From positions 310,001 through 374,000 of the forward strand of contig NZ_CAJXYQ010000001.1 in assembly GCF_913063105.1 (NCBI RefSeq): DNA of 64,000 nt, given 5' to 3'. The DNA is from an uncultured Draconibacterium sp. (GTDB lineage Bacteria; Bacteroidota; Bacteroidia; Bacteroidales; Prolixibacteraceae). The notes beneath the pieces were generated by a model. That model made no database searches. It was not told where the DNA came from and saw only the letters and a program-made list of their open reading frames with translations. A program made the position numbers and the translations under genes. Positions 16,197 through 25,043 of this stretch are shown here, in pieces (position 1 is the stretch's first letter; every line of letters begins with the position of its first letter).

Positions 16197-18539
16197 CTAT
16201 TCGTACCTGAGGGCTTCAACAGGATTTAAGCGCGCAGCTTTAAAAGCCTGAAAACCACTTGCAATAAGAGTAACTACCAACGAAATGGCAAGAACAATGA
16301 CCACATCGATTACAGTAAAGCTGTATTTAAAATGCCCCGGTGTTACATTTTCAAGCCCAATGGCAAGTGGGTATGAAACCACATTGGCAGCAATAACAAA
16401 TATTACAAATTGTTTGGTAATCAGCGGCATAATTTGCTCGGTTTTGGCTCCCTGAACTTTTCGTATTCCAATTTCTTTTACTCTGCGTTGCGATGAAAAC
16501 ACCACAAGGCCAAACAAACCCATCGCCGCAATTACCACGGCCATTACTGTAAAAAACGCGAAAGTATCTTTTACATTTGTCCATATTTTTAAAGCCATTC
16601 TATAGGATCCAAAATCATACCCGTTTACTTCAAATAAAATGTTCGGAAGAATGTCTTGTAAAACCTTGTTGATATGAGCCAGGCTCGCTTGTGTGGTTTC
16701 CGGATTTACTTTAAAGGTAATGTCGTTTGAGTAGCCAAAAGCAAAGTCGCGATACAATAAAACATACGGTAAAATCGGATTGTGAACATCTTCAATGTTA
16801 AAATCCTTAATTACGCCAACCACCAGTTTTCTGTCTCCTTTAATATCAATCCATTTTCCGATGGGATTTGTCCATCCAAATGTTTTAACTGCGGTTTGGT
16901 TGATAAGACAGGATTTTGCTTCGGCAGAAAATTCACTCGAGAAATTTCGGCCTTCAATCAAAGTCATGTTCATGGTGGGCAAATAATTTTCGCAAGCCTG
17001 ATTCCAGCGTACAAAGGTGTGATCTTCAACAGATCCATCCTCGAAGCGAACACGGGTTCCCCAGTTATCATGAAGTGGTGAGTTAATTGAAAAAGACAAA
17101 TCTTCAATCCCGGGATATTCCAATATTCGTTGCCTGAATTGTTGGTAAGTAATATCAGCATCCATTGATGGAAGTTTGCAGTACAATAGGTTTTCTTTAT
17201 TGAAACCCAAATCTTTATTTTTCATGTAGTTTACCTGGCGGTACATCCAAATACTCGAGGTTATTAGCACCACCGAAAGAATAAATTGCACGTAAACCAT
17301 GGCCTGCAATCCTGTTATTCGTCCTTTTTTTAAGGGCAATTTACTTTTTAAAACAGCCACCGGTTTATACGACGAAGTAACCAGGGCCGGATAACTTCCA
17401 CCAACAAAACCTGTTACCAGCACCGAAATAAGAAGAAACAGTATGAACTGTGGGTTCTGAATTAAATTAATTTCGATATTTCGGTTTACCACTGCATTAA
17501 AAAGCGGAAGCAAAAGATAGGCAAGAGCAATAGCACCAACCAATGAGACAAATGCTAAAACAATGGCTTCGGTCAAAAACTGAAGACGAATGTAATTGCT
17601 ACTGCTTCCTGAAACTTTTCGAACTCCAATTTCCACCGAACGCAAGGTAGAAAACGAAGTAGTTAAATTCATAAAACTTACACATGCCAAAAGCAAGGTA
17701 AGAATACCAATAAACGAGAAGAAGAAAATAACAGAGCCACGGTCGTCGCGCGGGCCTTCGTTTAGGTGTAAAAGTGCCAGCGGACGAAGATAGGCCACAT
17801 TCTTAGCGTCTTCATCGAATTTGTTAATTACATTAACAATTTTACTGTTTATAGTCTCCGGGTTTACATTAGGTTTTAACAAAACCATACACCGGTACGA
17901 TGAATTATCCCAGTTATGTTCTCTACTTTTTAACAGCTCGGTATTCGACTTAAAATAGCTGGCCTGAATTGTTGACTGCTCCGGAATGTCTTTCATAACA
18001 CCGGTTACCCGCAATTCTCTCTTTTTTTCGTCGAATATTATTTTCCCCATCGGGTCTTGCCCGGGAAAATATTTTGCGGCCAGTGTTTCACTCAAAACAA
18101 TGGCATTTGGGTCGTCTAAAAGCGTATTTTTATCGCCTCGTATCAGCTCGAAAGAAAACATTTCGAAGACCCCAGAGGGCGCCACAAACCCTAATTCTTC
18201 ATTAAAAACATTTTCGGCATCGGCCGAAAGGTATTCTCCCCACACTTCGCTAATTATTATTGCGTCTTCAACCTCGGCAATATTGTTGCGTAGGTATTTT
18301 GCCATCGGAACAACGGTTTGATTGCTATCGTCAGTACGATCTTTGATTTTGTAGGTATGAAGTCGGTATATCCTTTCGAAATTCTGGTTGAATTTATCGT
18401 AATCTTTTTCGTATTGAATGTAACGGGCAACCAGCGTAAATGCTGCCAAGCCTACCGAAAGGCAAAGAATTTGAATCGCAGAAAGGGTTTTCCTTCTGAA
18501 AATATTTCGCCAGGCTATTATTAAAAAATGTTTAATCAT
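16197..18539 (-). CDS. FtsX/MacB-type ABC permease, array member 2
   Basis: Start set at ATG 18539 (MIKHFLIIAWRNIFRRKT), giving 780 residues. The longer open frame, to 18743, only reads the neighbouring permease's 3' end in a shifted frame. Layout is the two-lobed eight-TM type, with the second FtsX domain opening at KEIGIRKVQGAKTEQIM. Its C-terminus (VTPGHFKYSFTVIDVVIV, then GFQAFKAARLNPVEALRYE) differs from the KWLENFAYKT type shared by members 1, 3, 5, 7, 8 and 9, and resembles member 4, as does its N-terminus (MIKHF, YEKDYDKFNQNF). Members 2 and 4 therefore look like sister copies. It follows member 3 by 20 nt. Confidence 0.9.
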   Translation of the reverse strand: MIKHFLIIAWRNIFRRKTLSAIQILCLSVGLAAFTLVARYIQYEKDYDKFNQNFERIYRLHTYKIKDRTDDSNQTVVPMAKYLRNNIAEVEDAIIISEVWGEYLSADAENVFNEELGFVAPSGVFEMFSFELIRGDKNTLLDDPNAIVLSETLAAKYFPGQDPMGKIIFDEKKRELRVTGVMKDIPEQSTIQASYFKSNTELLKSREHNWDNSSYRCMVLLKPNVNPETINSKIVNVINKFDEDAKNVAYLRPLALLHLNEGPRDDRGSVIFFFSFIGILTLLLACVSFMNLTTSFSTLRSVEIGVRKVSGSSSNYIRLQFLTEAIVLAFVSLVGAIALAYLLLPLFNAVVNRNIEINLIQNPQFILFLLISVLVTGFVGGSYPALVTSSYKPVAVLKSKLPLKKGRITGLQAMVYVQFILSVVLITSSIWMYRQVNYMKNKDLGFNKENLLYCKLPSMDADITYQQFRQRILEYPGIEDLSFSINSPLHDNWGTRVRFEDGSVEDHTFVRWNQACENYLPTMNMTLIEGRNFSSEFSAEAKSCLINQTAVKTFGWTNPIGKWIDIKGDRKLVVGVIKDFNIEDVHNPILPYVLLYRDFAFGYSNDITFKVNPETTQASLAHINKVLQDILPNILFEVNGYDFGSYRMALKIWTNVKDTFAFFTVMAVVIAAMGLFGLVVFSSQRRVKEIGIRKVQGAKTEQIMPLITKQFVIFVIAANVVSYPLAIGLENVTPGHFKYSFTVIDVVIVLAISLVVTLIASGFQAFKAARLNPVEALRYE

Positions 18540-18559
18540 GGTTTTTTGTTTTCTGTTTG

Positions 18560-20935
18560 CTACTCGTACCTTAAACTTTCGGCCGGGTTTCGTGTAGCAG
18601 CTTTCCACGATTGCCACGAAACTGTTAACAAGGCAATTGTCAGGGCCAATGCGCCTGACAAAGCAAATATCCACCAGCTCAAGGTGGTTTTGTAGGCAAA
18701 ATTTTCGAGCCATTTGTGCATGGCATACCAAGCTGCCGGACAAGCTATTACAAAGGCAATTGCCACCAATTTAATAAAGTCGCGGTTGAGCAGGGTTAGT
18801 ATCTCACTCACCTTGGCTCCGTTAACCTTACGAATACCAATTTCTTTGGTGCGCTGCTGCGAAATAAACAGCGCCAGCGCACTTATTCCGATAATACTGA
18901 TTAAAAATCCGATGCATGAAAATACCAAAAGTATGCGGCTTAAAATGGTTTCTGATTTATACTGCTGCGCTATTTTCTCATCCATAAAAAAGTAATTTAT
19001 CTCCTGGTTGGGGTAATAATCGCTCCAAACCCTTTTTATGGCATCCATTCCGGCATGCAAATTATTTATACGCACGTGTGTAAAACGGGCACGGTTACCG
19101 CCCTCATCAAGCCAAAAGGCAAAGTCGCCAATACTTTCGTGTGCCGAACTGTAGTTAAAGTCTTCGGTAACACCAATATAGTTTATTCGGGTTTGACCGG
19201 GCTCTAACGGTTGCGCCTCTAGATAGGCACGCAGGGCATCCATACTTCCGTGTTTTTCCATTAAACGTTTGTATAAATGATTGTTTATCACCATTCCGCT
19301 TACCTTTTCGGCATCAGGTTCAATCCAGTTTTCTATCAATTTAATATTCATAGTTTTTAGGTAGTCGTAATTGGCAAACACAAACTCAGCAGTTCCATCA
19401 ATACCAAAACCATCAAGGGGCAAACCCTGCGATGGGTAACCAAAGTGCTGCGCTGTCATTCCCACCGAAACCACCTGACTCTGTTTTTTTAGTTCGTTAT
19501 TAAAAACTGCGGCATCTTTTGAAAGATCTTTCAGGTATAAAACCACCACATTTTCTTTATTGAAACCAAGAGGCTTATTTAATACAAAACTGATTTGTTT
19601 ATTGACCAAAAAAGTACCCGTGATTAATACAATAACAATGGCCACCTGCCCCACCAAAAGAGATTTTAACACATAGCTCCCCGAAAAATTATTACGCTCG
19701 GCAAGAATATCAATTGTAGTGTTTCGCCCCAGCAAAAATACAGTCACAAACAGTGCTGTTAAACTTAGGCATATCCCAATAACCGCCAAAATACTCCAGT
19801 AAAGCACGGGCTCGTTAAAAAAGAGCTGAAATTCAATATCAAACAAACGGTTAATAAGCGCTTCAGAACTTTGAATAAACAACAACGAAATACCAATGGC
19901 AAGCAGGCAAATAATTAGCACCTCGGCTAAAACCTGCTGGATAATTTGCGACTGGTTGGCTCCGATGGACTTTTTGAGCCCCAGCTCTTTTGAACGTTTA
20001 ATGAGCTTAGCCACAGCAAGATTGGTAAAATTTAGCAACGAAACTAAAAGAATAACAACCGACACGACCACAAACAGCGAGATATTTATTTTACTTGAAC
20101 TTTCACGCAACTCAAAACGGTAATCCGATTTTAAGTGAATATCATCCATGGGGAACAAAGAAAAATCGTATTCTTGAGGGCCGCGTGTTTGTTTGGCGGC
20201 GCTTTTATCCCAAAAAGCCTTTATTTTCTCGGCAACCATTTCGGGCGACGCACCATTCTGCAGTTGGTAATAATTATAGGTCCATTGTATTTTTCTGTCT
20301 GGCAGGCTTTCAAAACGTTCTTGCAAACCGCCTTTTTGCGAAAGAAGCAATTCGTATTTAAAATGTGTTTTAGGATGCGTGTTTTTTACAACGCCCCGAA
20401 TTTCGTAATCGCCAACATTACGCACATATTGAAGGGCTTCAACTGTAATGAGCTGCCCGATAGGATTTAAACTGCCAAAGTGTTTACGTGCAAAATCCTC
20501 GGACACAAAAACGGTATTTGGCTCATTGATTTCAGATAAATTCCCGAGCTTTGCTTTTACCTCAAACATTTGGCAAAAAGCTTGGTCAACCGCCATTATA
20601 TTTTTTTGCTGAATGGAATTTTCACTAACTTTTATGGTACCAAGGTCGCAATTAGAAAATTGGGTTGCCAGTTCTACCTCCGGAATTTCGGATGAAACAG
20701 CATGAACAATCCCCAAACTGCGTGCCCAATTGGCATTGGCCCGGCCTCCGGGAACCGAAGTTACACGGTAAATATTTTCGTGCCCTGCAATGTGCTTATC
20801 AAAACTTTTTTCGTTTGAAACGTGAATAAACAATACCAGAAAAGAGGCAATTCCAATAACCAGTCCGAACAGGTTTAAACCGGTGTAAACTTTATCGTTT
20901 AGCAAACGGCGCAAGGATATTTTAAGGTTGTACAT
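18560..20935 (-). CDS. FtsX/MacB-type ABC permease, array member 3
   Basis: A 791-residue two-lobed permease. TM1 lies at about 18-40 (VIGIASFLVLFIHV), followed by the periplasmic motif SFDKHIAGHENIYRV; the first FtsX domain includes RSKELGLKKSIGANQSQII and the second KEIGIRKVNGAKVSEILTLL. The C-terminus KWLENFAYKTTLSWWIFALS followed by SWQSWKAATRNPAESLRYE is the common type. It is downstream of a terminator that ends the DUF4097 gene, so members 3 and 2, ATPase 1 and member 1 may form a separate transcript. I found no convincing promoter in the 225 nt before it. Confidence 0.9.
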   Translation of the reverse strand: MYNLKISLRRLLNDKVYTGLNLFGLVIGIASFLVLFIHVSNEKSFDKHIAGHENIYRVTSVPGGRANANWARSLGIVHAVSSEIPEVELATQFSNCDLGTIKVSENSIQQKNIMAVDQAFCQMFEVKAKLGNLSEINEPNTVFVSEDFARKHFGSLNPIGQLITVEALQYVRNVGDYEIRGVVKNTHPKTHFKYELLLSQKGGLQERFESLPDRKIQWTYNYYQLQNGASPEMVAEKIKAFWDKSAAKQTRGPQEYDFSLFPMDDIHLKSDYRFELRESSSKINISLFVVVSVVILLVSLLNFTNLAVAKLIKRSKELGLKKSIGANQSQIIQQVLAEVLIICLLAIGISLLFIQSSEALINRLFDIEFQLFFNEPVLYWSILAVIGICLSLTALFVTVFLLGRNTTIDILAERNNFSGSYVLKSLLVGQVAIVIVLITGTFLVNKQISFVLNKPLGFNKENVVVLYLKDLSKDAAVFNNELKKQSQVVSVGMTAQHFGYPSQGLPLDGFGIDGTAEFVFANYDYLKTMNIKLIENWIEPDAEKVSGMVINNHLYKRLMEKHGSMDALRAYLEAQPLEPGQTRINYIGVTEDFNYSSAHESIGDFAFWLDEGGNRARFTHVRINNLHAGMDAIKRVWSDYYPNQEINYFFMDEKIAQQYKSETILSRILLVFSCIGFLISIIGISALALFISQQRTKEIGIRKVNGAKVSEILTLLNRDFIKLVAIAFVIACPAAWYAMHKWLENFAYKTTLSWWIFALSGALALTIALLTVSWQSWKAATRNPAESLRYE

Positions 20936-21094
20936 TTAATTGCGTTTTACTTCGGCCTTTGGCCCTAATCGTTTGTTCTTGGTTAAACCAACTCTCGTGC
21001 CCCAATCGTTAACGCCTGAAATATAACACTTTATGAAAACCCAAACCAATAAATGTGTCAATTTTTTTTACAACAACTGTATAATTCTTTACCA

Positions 21095-21134
21095 CAAAAA
21101 AATGAGGACTTCGATTTATACGAAATCCTCATTT
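21095..21134 (-). terminator. Terminator behind the DUF4097 gene
   Basis: On the minus strand a stem of about 14 bp (one C-A mismatch) pairs 21120-21134 with 21100-21114 around a six-base loop, and runs into seven T residues at 21101-21095. It may split the permease array into two transcription units. Confidence 0.7.
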
Positions 21135-21160
21135 TATTTTTGACGACTAAGTTCTCTGTT

Positions 21161-22165
21161 TTAGTCTTCCCAGCTTATGGTAACATTACCACCTGAAGCA
21201 TGAGCATATACCGGAATTCCGCCACCATTCATGGCACCTTTAACCCTGTTTTTTTCTGATGTTCCATTAAAATTGTTTAGCTCGACAGATACTTTTCCTG
21301 CGCGCAAATCCAAATCAAGACCAAGTTTATTGCCCCCATGGATAACTGCAGAAACGCCGCCACCACTGGATTGCAGGTGTAGTTTATCTGTAAGCTTACT
21401 GGTGTTTACACGAACCGAACCTCCGCTTGATGTAGCTTTAACAGCACTAAGCTCGCCGGAAACACGCACACCACCGCCACTACTTGATGCATCTGCATCA
21501 CCTTTAATATTTTCGAGGCTAACACCACCACCCGAGCTTCGTGCATAAACACTTCCCCGGGCATCTTCAACAGTAACGCCGCCGCCACTTGAACTCAAAC
21601 GAATATCGCCAATGTGTTTGGTAGCTTTAACCCCTCCGCCTGATGAGCTAGCCTTTGTTGTTCCGCTTGTGTTCTCGAGTTTTACACTGCCTCCGCTACT
21701 GGCGAAATTATGCGTGCCCTGTACGCCTGATATTTTTACACCGCCACCACTCGACGACACATCGCACGACATTTTTTCGGGCACAATTATGGTTAAAGAA
21801 ATACCTACATTGTTTCTCCAGAAACTCATTCGCGATTTGCGTTTAACCACTGCTGTTATTGTTGATCCGCTTTTCGAAAAATCGATATCAAAATCTTCCA
21901 GCACTTCATCCAAATCCCTGTCGGAAGGAGATAAAAGCCGTCCGTTTTTTCGCACAAATGCCTGTATTTCAACCTGTGTCCGATTATGGGTTTTTACGCT
22001 TACCCCTCCTCCTGAAGAAGCAGCTTTAAGCATTCCGGGCTCGTTTAAATCAAAGGTTTTGGTAATAGTGGGCTGGCCATCTTTTGCCCATCCGTTTAAT
22101 GAAAGCACTGCCGTTAGCATAGCCATCATTACGTAAAGTTTTAAATTTTTCCGGGTTTTCATCAT
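21161..22165 (-). CDS. Secreted DUF4097-family beta-helix protein with SSGGG repeats
   Basis: A 334-residue protein with a signal peptide (about 1-28, ending SLNGWA) and a right-handed beta-helix-like body. The hallmark is regularly repeated SSGGGV/SSGGSV turns, at least ten times between residues about 50 and 325, each followed by a short strand (for example VSSSGGGVKI, ARSSGGGVSL). This is the DUF4097/DUF2807 putative adhesin family, often found in the envelope and next to ABC systems or anti-sigma factors; its role is unknown. It sits inside the permease array between members 4 and 3, in the same orientation. Confidence 0.88.
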   Translation of the reverse strand: MMKTRKNLKLYVMMAMLTAVLSLNGWAKDGQPTITKTFDLNEPGMLKAASSGGGVSVKTHNRTQVEIQAFVRKNGRLLSPSDRDLDEVLEDFDIDFSKSGSTITAVVKRKSRMSFWRNNVGISLTIIVPEKMSCDVSSSGGGVKISGVQGTHNFASSGGSVKLENTSGTTKASSSGGGVKATKHIGDIRLSSSGGGVTVEDARGSVYARSSGGGVSLENIKGDADASSSGGGVRVSGELSAVKATSSGGSVRVNTSKLTDKLHLQSSGGGVSAVIHGGNKLGLDLDLRAGKVSVELNNFNGTSEKNRVKGAMNGGGIPVYAHASGGNVTISWED

Positions 22166-22253
22166 AAGATTATTTAGTTGTTTTTCTGATAATTACCTAT
22201 ATGACGACTTTTTTCTGGAATAGTTACTTTTTTTATCTGCACCGCAATGCTTC

Positions 22254-22306
22254 TATCCCGATACGTCCCCGACCAATAGGTACGAGACAGATGCTCTATC
22301 GAGGAT
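22254..22306 (-). repeat. Interrupted palindromic element at the 3' end of permease 4
   Basis: The segment begins ATCCCGATACG and ends CTATCGAGGAT, the two arms of a 27-bp palindrome found intact near 33346 and 35789, but here separated by about 27 nt of other sequence. It is followed by CTTCTCACTACTCGTATCG, the same flank found at the other copies. The preceding CGCAATGCTTCT could be a fragment of another permease end. Confidence 0.45.
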
Positions 22307-22320
22307 CTCCCCTCTTCTCA

Positions 22321-24669
22321 CTACTCGTATCGAAGTGCTTCGACAGGGTTTCGCGTGGCAGCTTTTAAAGCCTGGAATCCACTTGAGAGAATAATAATAA
22401 GGATAGATACTACTGCTACCATAACAACATCCCAAACAGTAGCCCGGTATTTATAAGCCCCCGGAGTATAGGTTTGCAATAGCGGAAAAACAGGCACAAC
22501 GTTTACAACCGCAAGTAAAAGAAGAACAATTAACTTGTTAATGGATAAGAAAAACATTTGAGTAGTTTTTGCGCCATGCACTTTCCGAATGCCTATTTCT
22601 TTTATCTTTTGCTGCGTGGAAAAAACCACCAATCCAAATATGCCAACCAAGGCTATTATGATAGCTAAAAATGTGAAGAATCCGGATGTGTTTCTTACAT
22701 TGGCCCAAATGTCAAGAACTTTCCGGTTCCTGTCTTCATCAAATTCATAAATAGTAAAAATCGAATTTGGAAAAATACTAACCAGCTCATTTTTGATAGC
22801 TATTTTTGATTGATCAATTTTTTCAGCGTTCACTAAAAAGGTAAAACAACAAGTTTCCTCAAGGTTGCCGTTATGCAATATTAAAAGGTATGGCTCTATA
22901 GCATTATGTAAATTAGCCTGGTTAAAATCTTTTAAAACACCAATTACTTCGTACTTTTTATCTCCTTCTTCTATCCATTTGCCAATAGCGTTTTTCCAGC
23001 CAAATTTTTTAACAGCTGTTTCGTTTACCATACATTTGTTCACATCAGTTGCATATTGGCGCGAAAAATTGCGCCCTTCAATTATGGAAAAGTTATAGGT
23101 ATTGATAAAATCGTAGCAAGCTTTGTTATAATGAACAGGGGTTGCCTCATCGGCGGAACCTCCTTCGTAAAAAACACTCGTATTCCAATTATGATGCAAA
23201 GGTGTATTTCCCGACAGGCTTAAATTTTTTATATCAGGATTGCTAAGGAATTGGTTACGAAAAAAATGGTAAGAAACATGACTGCTGTTGGCTGGTATCC
23301 GGGTGTGTAAAAGATATTCTTTATTAAAACCAAGGTCTTTATTTTCGAGGAAATTAACTTGTTTATAGGCCCAAATACTCGTGGCAAATAATAGGGTTGA
23401 AAGTATAAACTGAACATATACCATAACCATCATTGCCGAAGACTTTCTTTTCATGCCGGCAAACTGCGTTTCCCCTTTTAGTATTTGTATGGGCTTGTAA
23501 CCTGAGGCGACATAAGCGGGGTAAATTCCGGCTAAAAAACCGGTTGCAATAACAATTATAAATACAATAAGAAGCAATCCAGCGTCATTGGTAAACGAGA
23601 GTGTAATTTCTCGATTTACCACAGTTCTGAACAAAGGCATGAAAATAAACGACAGCACAAGGGCTGTAAAAAATGCGAATACTGCCACAATAATCGATTC
23701 GGATAAAAATTGCCATCGAATTTTTCCTTTACTGCTTCCATTTGTTTTTCGAATGCCAATTTCTTTTGAACGTTTTGTTGACATGGAAGTGGAAAGGTTC
23801 ATAAAATTAACATTGGCCAACAGCAATATCAGAATACCAATCATTGAATAGAAAAATACGATGCCTTGTGAATTTCCTGATTCATCGGGATCAAGGTGAA
23901 GCTTTTGTAATGGATGGAGATACAAGCAGGATTTGTTTAACGAAAGATGCTTATCGTAAATATTTTTAATTTGGTGGTTAAGGGTTGAAGCCGAGGTGCC
24001 GGATTGCAGCAAAGCATACGTCATGCATGCCGCGTTGTCCCATTCGTTAAAATGTTTATTGCTTGTATTTGTTATGGATCGAATATAAGCGGCACTAATA
24101 TGAGAATTTGCAGGAATGTCTTCCATTACGCCGGTTACAATTAGTTCTTTTTTTTCTTTGTCGTAAATTATTTCTCCAAGCGGATTTTTGCCGGGAAAGA
24201 ATTTTTGAGCCATTGTTTGCGATAAAACAATGGAATTTGGTTGATCAAGCACATTGGCTTTGTTTCCCTGAAGTAGTTTAAAAGAAAAAATATTGAAGAT
24301 ATCGCTCGGTGCCAATGCTCCATAATTCTCGACAAAGGTTAATTCCGGTGTCGATGAGAAAATCCTGTTTTTTTCGGTATCAATTGAGATGGCATCTTGT
24401 ACTTCGGGAAAGTTATTTTTTAAATAATTGGCCACCGGAAACGATGTTTGGATTTTAACATCCTGCCTATCTCCTTTTTTATAGCCTTGCACCCTGAAGA
24501 TTCTATCGTAATTGGTATTGAAAGTATCCCAGCTTTTTTCGTATTGAGTGTAAAGAGCAATAAGAATAAATGCTGTAATCCCCAGTGATAAACCAACAAT
24601 ATGAATAAACGACAAAAGTCCGTTTCTTTTAATATTTCGCAGAGCTATGTCAATAAAATGCTTAATCAT
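22321..24669 (-). CDS. FtsX/MacB-type ABC permease, array member 4
   Basis: A 782-residue two-lobed permease and the closest relative of member 2: MIKHFIDIALRNIKRNGLL at the start, YEKSWDTFNTNYDRIFRVQ in the first periplasmic domain, second FtsX domain opening at KEIGIRKVHGAKTTQMF, and an atypical C-terminus (TPGAYKYRATVWDVVMV, then GFQALKAATRNPVEALRYE). Eight TM segments are visible (one near the start, four in the middle, three at the end). The gene is separated from the hydrolase upstream by 374 nt that hold palindromes and a dead permease end. Confidence 0.9.
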   Translation of the reverse strand: MIKHFIDIALRNIKRNGLLSFIHIVGLSLGITAFILIALYTQYEKSWDTFNTNYDRIFRVQGYKKGDRQDVKIQTSFPVANYLKNNFPEVQDAISIDTEKNRIFSSTPELTFVENYGALAPSDIFNIFSFKLLQGNKANVLDQPNSIVLSQTMAQKFFPGKNPLGEIIYDKEKKELIVTGVMEDIPANSHISAAYIRSITNTSNKHFNEWDNAACMTYALLQSGTSASTLNHQIKNIYDKHLSLNKSCLYLHPLQKLHLDPDESGNSQGIVFFYSMIGILILLLANVNFMNLSTSMSTKRSKEIGIRKTNGSSKGKIRWQFLSESIIVAVFAFFTALVLSFIFMPLFRTVVNREITLSFTNDAGLLLIVFIIVIATGFLAGIYPAYVASGYKPIQILKGETQFAGMKRKSSAMMVMVYVQFILSTLLFATSIWAYKQVNFLENKDLGFNKEYLLHTRIPANSSHVSYHFFRNQFLSNPDIKNLSLSGNTPLHHNWNTSVFYEGGSADEATPVHYNKACYDFINTYNFSIIEGRNFSRQYATDVNKCMVNETAVKKFGWKNAIGKWIEEGDKKYEVIGVLKDFNQANLHNAIEPYLLILHNGNLEETCCFTFLVNAEKIDQSKIAIKNELVSIFPNSIFTIYEFDEDRNRKVLDIWANVRNTSGFFTFLAIIIALVGIFGLVVFSTQQKIKEIGIRKVHGAKTTQMFFLSINKLIVLLLLAVVNVVPVFPLLQTYTPGAYKYRATVWDVVMVAVVSILIIILSSGFQALKAATRNPVEALRYE

Positions 24670-24795
24670 CGATTTTTAGATTTTCTGTTATCATTTCAAA
24701 AAGCGAAATCACTCCTCACTCCCTTATTTGCAGCGAGGGTGTAATGGTTCTTAAATTTGTAATTCTATTTTCATGCATTAATTTGCTCAATTAAC

Positions 24796-24841
24796 TGTCG
24801 ATACAATCGACACACAACTTATCCCTCGTTGCAAACGAGGG
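24796..24841. repeat. Two adjacent perfect 3-nt-loop hairpins (REP-like)
   Basis: TGTCGAT-ACA-ATCGACA (24796-24812) and CCCTCGTT-GCA-AACGAGGG (24823-24841) are perfect hairpins with 7- and 8-bp stems and 3-nt loops. An incomplete relative (TTGCAGCGAGGG) lies near 24727. Short palindromes like this are typical of REP-type intergenic repeats. Confidence 0.6.
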
Positions 24842-24848
24842 GCGGTTC

Positions 24849-24975
24849 TTATTCATACCTCAACGCTTCTACTAGATTACGAGTTGTCGCCCGCCAGCTT
24901 TGCCAGCTAACCGTTACAAAGTCACGATTTAACGTTGGAATTGCTTCCATTACTTTTGTGCTGCATATTTTTTAC
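24849..24975 (-). pseudogene. Dead permease 3' end with a large internal deletion
   Basis: Read on the minus strand, the frame gives KVMEAIPTLNRDF joined directly to VTVSWQSWRATTRNLVEALRYE and a stop. Intact array members have KVTEILTLLNRDFIK, then about 60 residues with two TM helices, then LTVSWQSWRAATRNPVEALRYE. So this is the last part of a permease gene with about 60 codons deleted in frame; upstream of it the frame meets a stop (TAA) within about 15 codons. No rest of the gene is left. Confidence 0.75.
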
Positions 24976-25043
24976 AATGTTGCGAAGAACCCAACGGATA
25001 TTATTATTCAAAATGTCGAGTACATATTATAATTAGCTTGCAT

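Larger units (their letters stand above)
24670..25043. other. 374-nt gene-poor gap with hairpins and a permease remnant
   Basis: The gap between permease 4 and the hydrolase gene holds no intact gene. It contains two perfect short hairpins (24796-24812 and 24823-24841) and a degenerate permease 3' end (24849-24975). No terminator with a T run and no clear promoter were seen. Confidence 0.7.

Noticed and set aside
18540..18743. Longer version of permease 2 with 68 extra N-terminal residues (MSGSLVCHAQMARKF...)
   Set aside because: The extension reads the 3' end of permease 3 in a shifted frame; similar shifted readings occur at other permease ends. MIKHFLIIAWRN at 18539 is the standard start.
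20990..21006. Second sigma-54 site before permease 3
   Set aside because: The minus strand has GG-N10-GG instead of GG-N10-GC, and the -24 half is GGGCAC; the essential GC is missing.
21612..22136. 174-codon plus-strand open frame
   Set aside because: A shadow of the repetitive SSGGG codons of the DUF4097 gene on the other strand.
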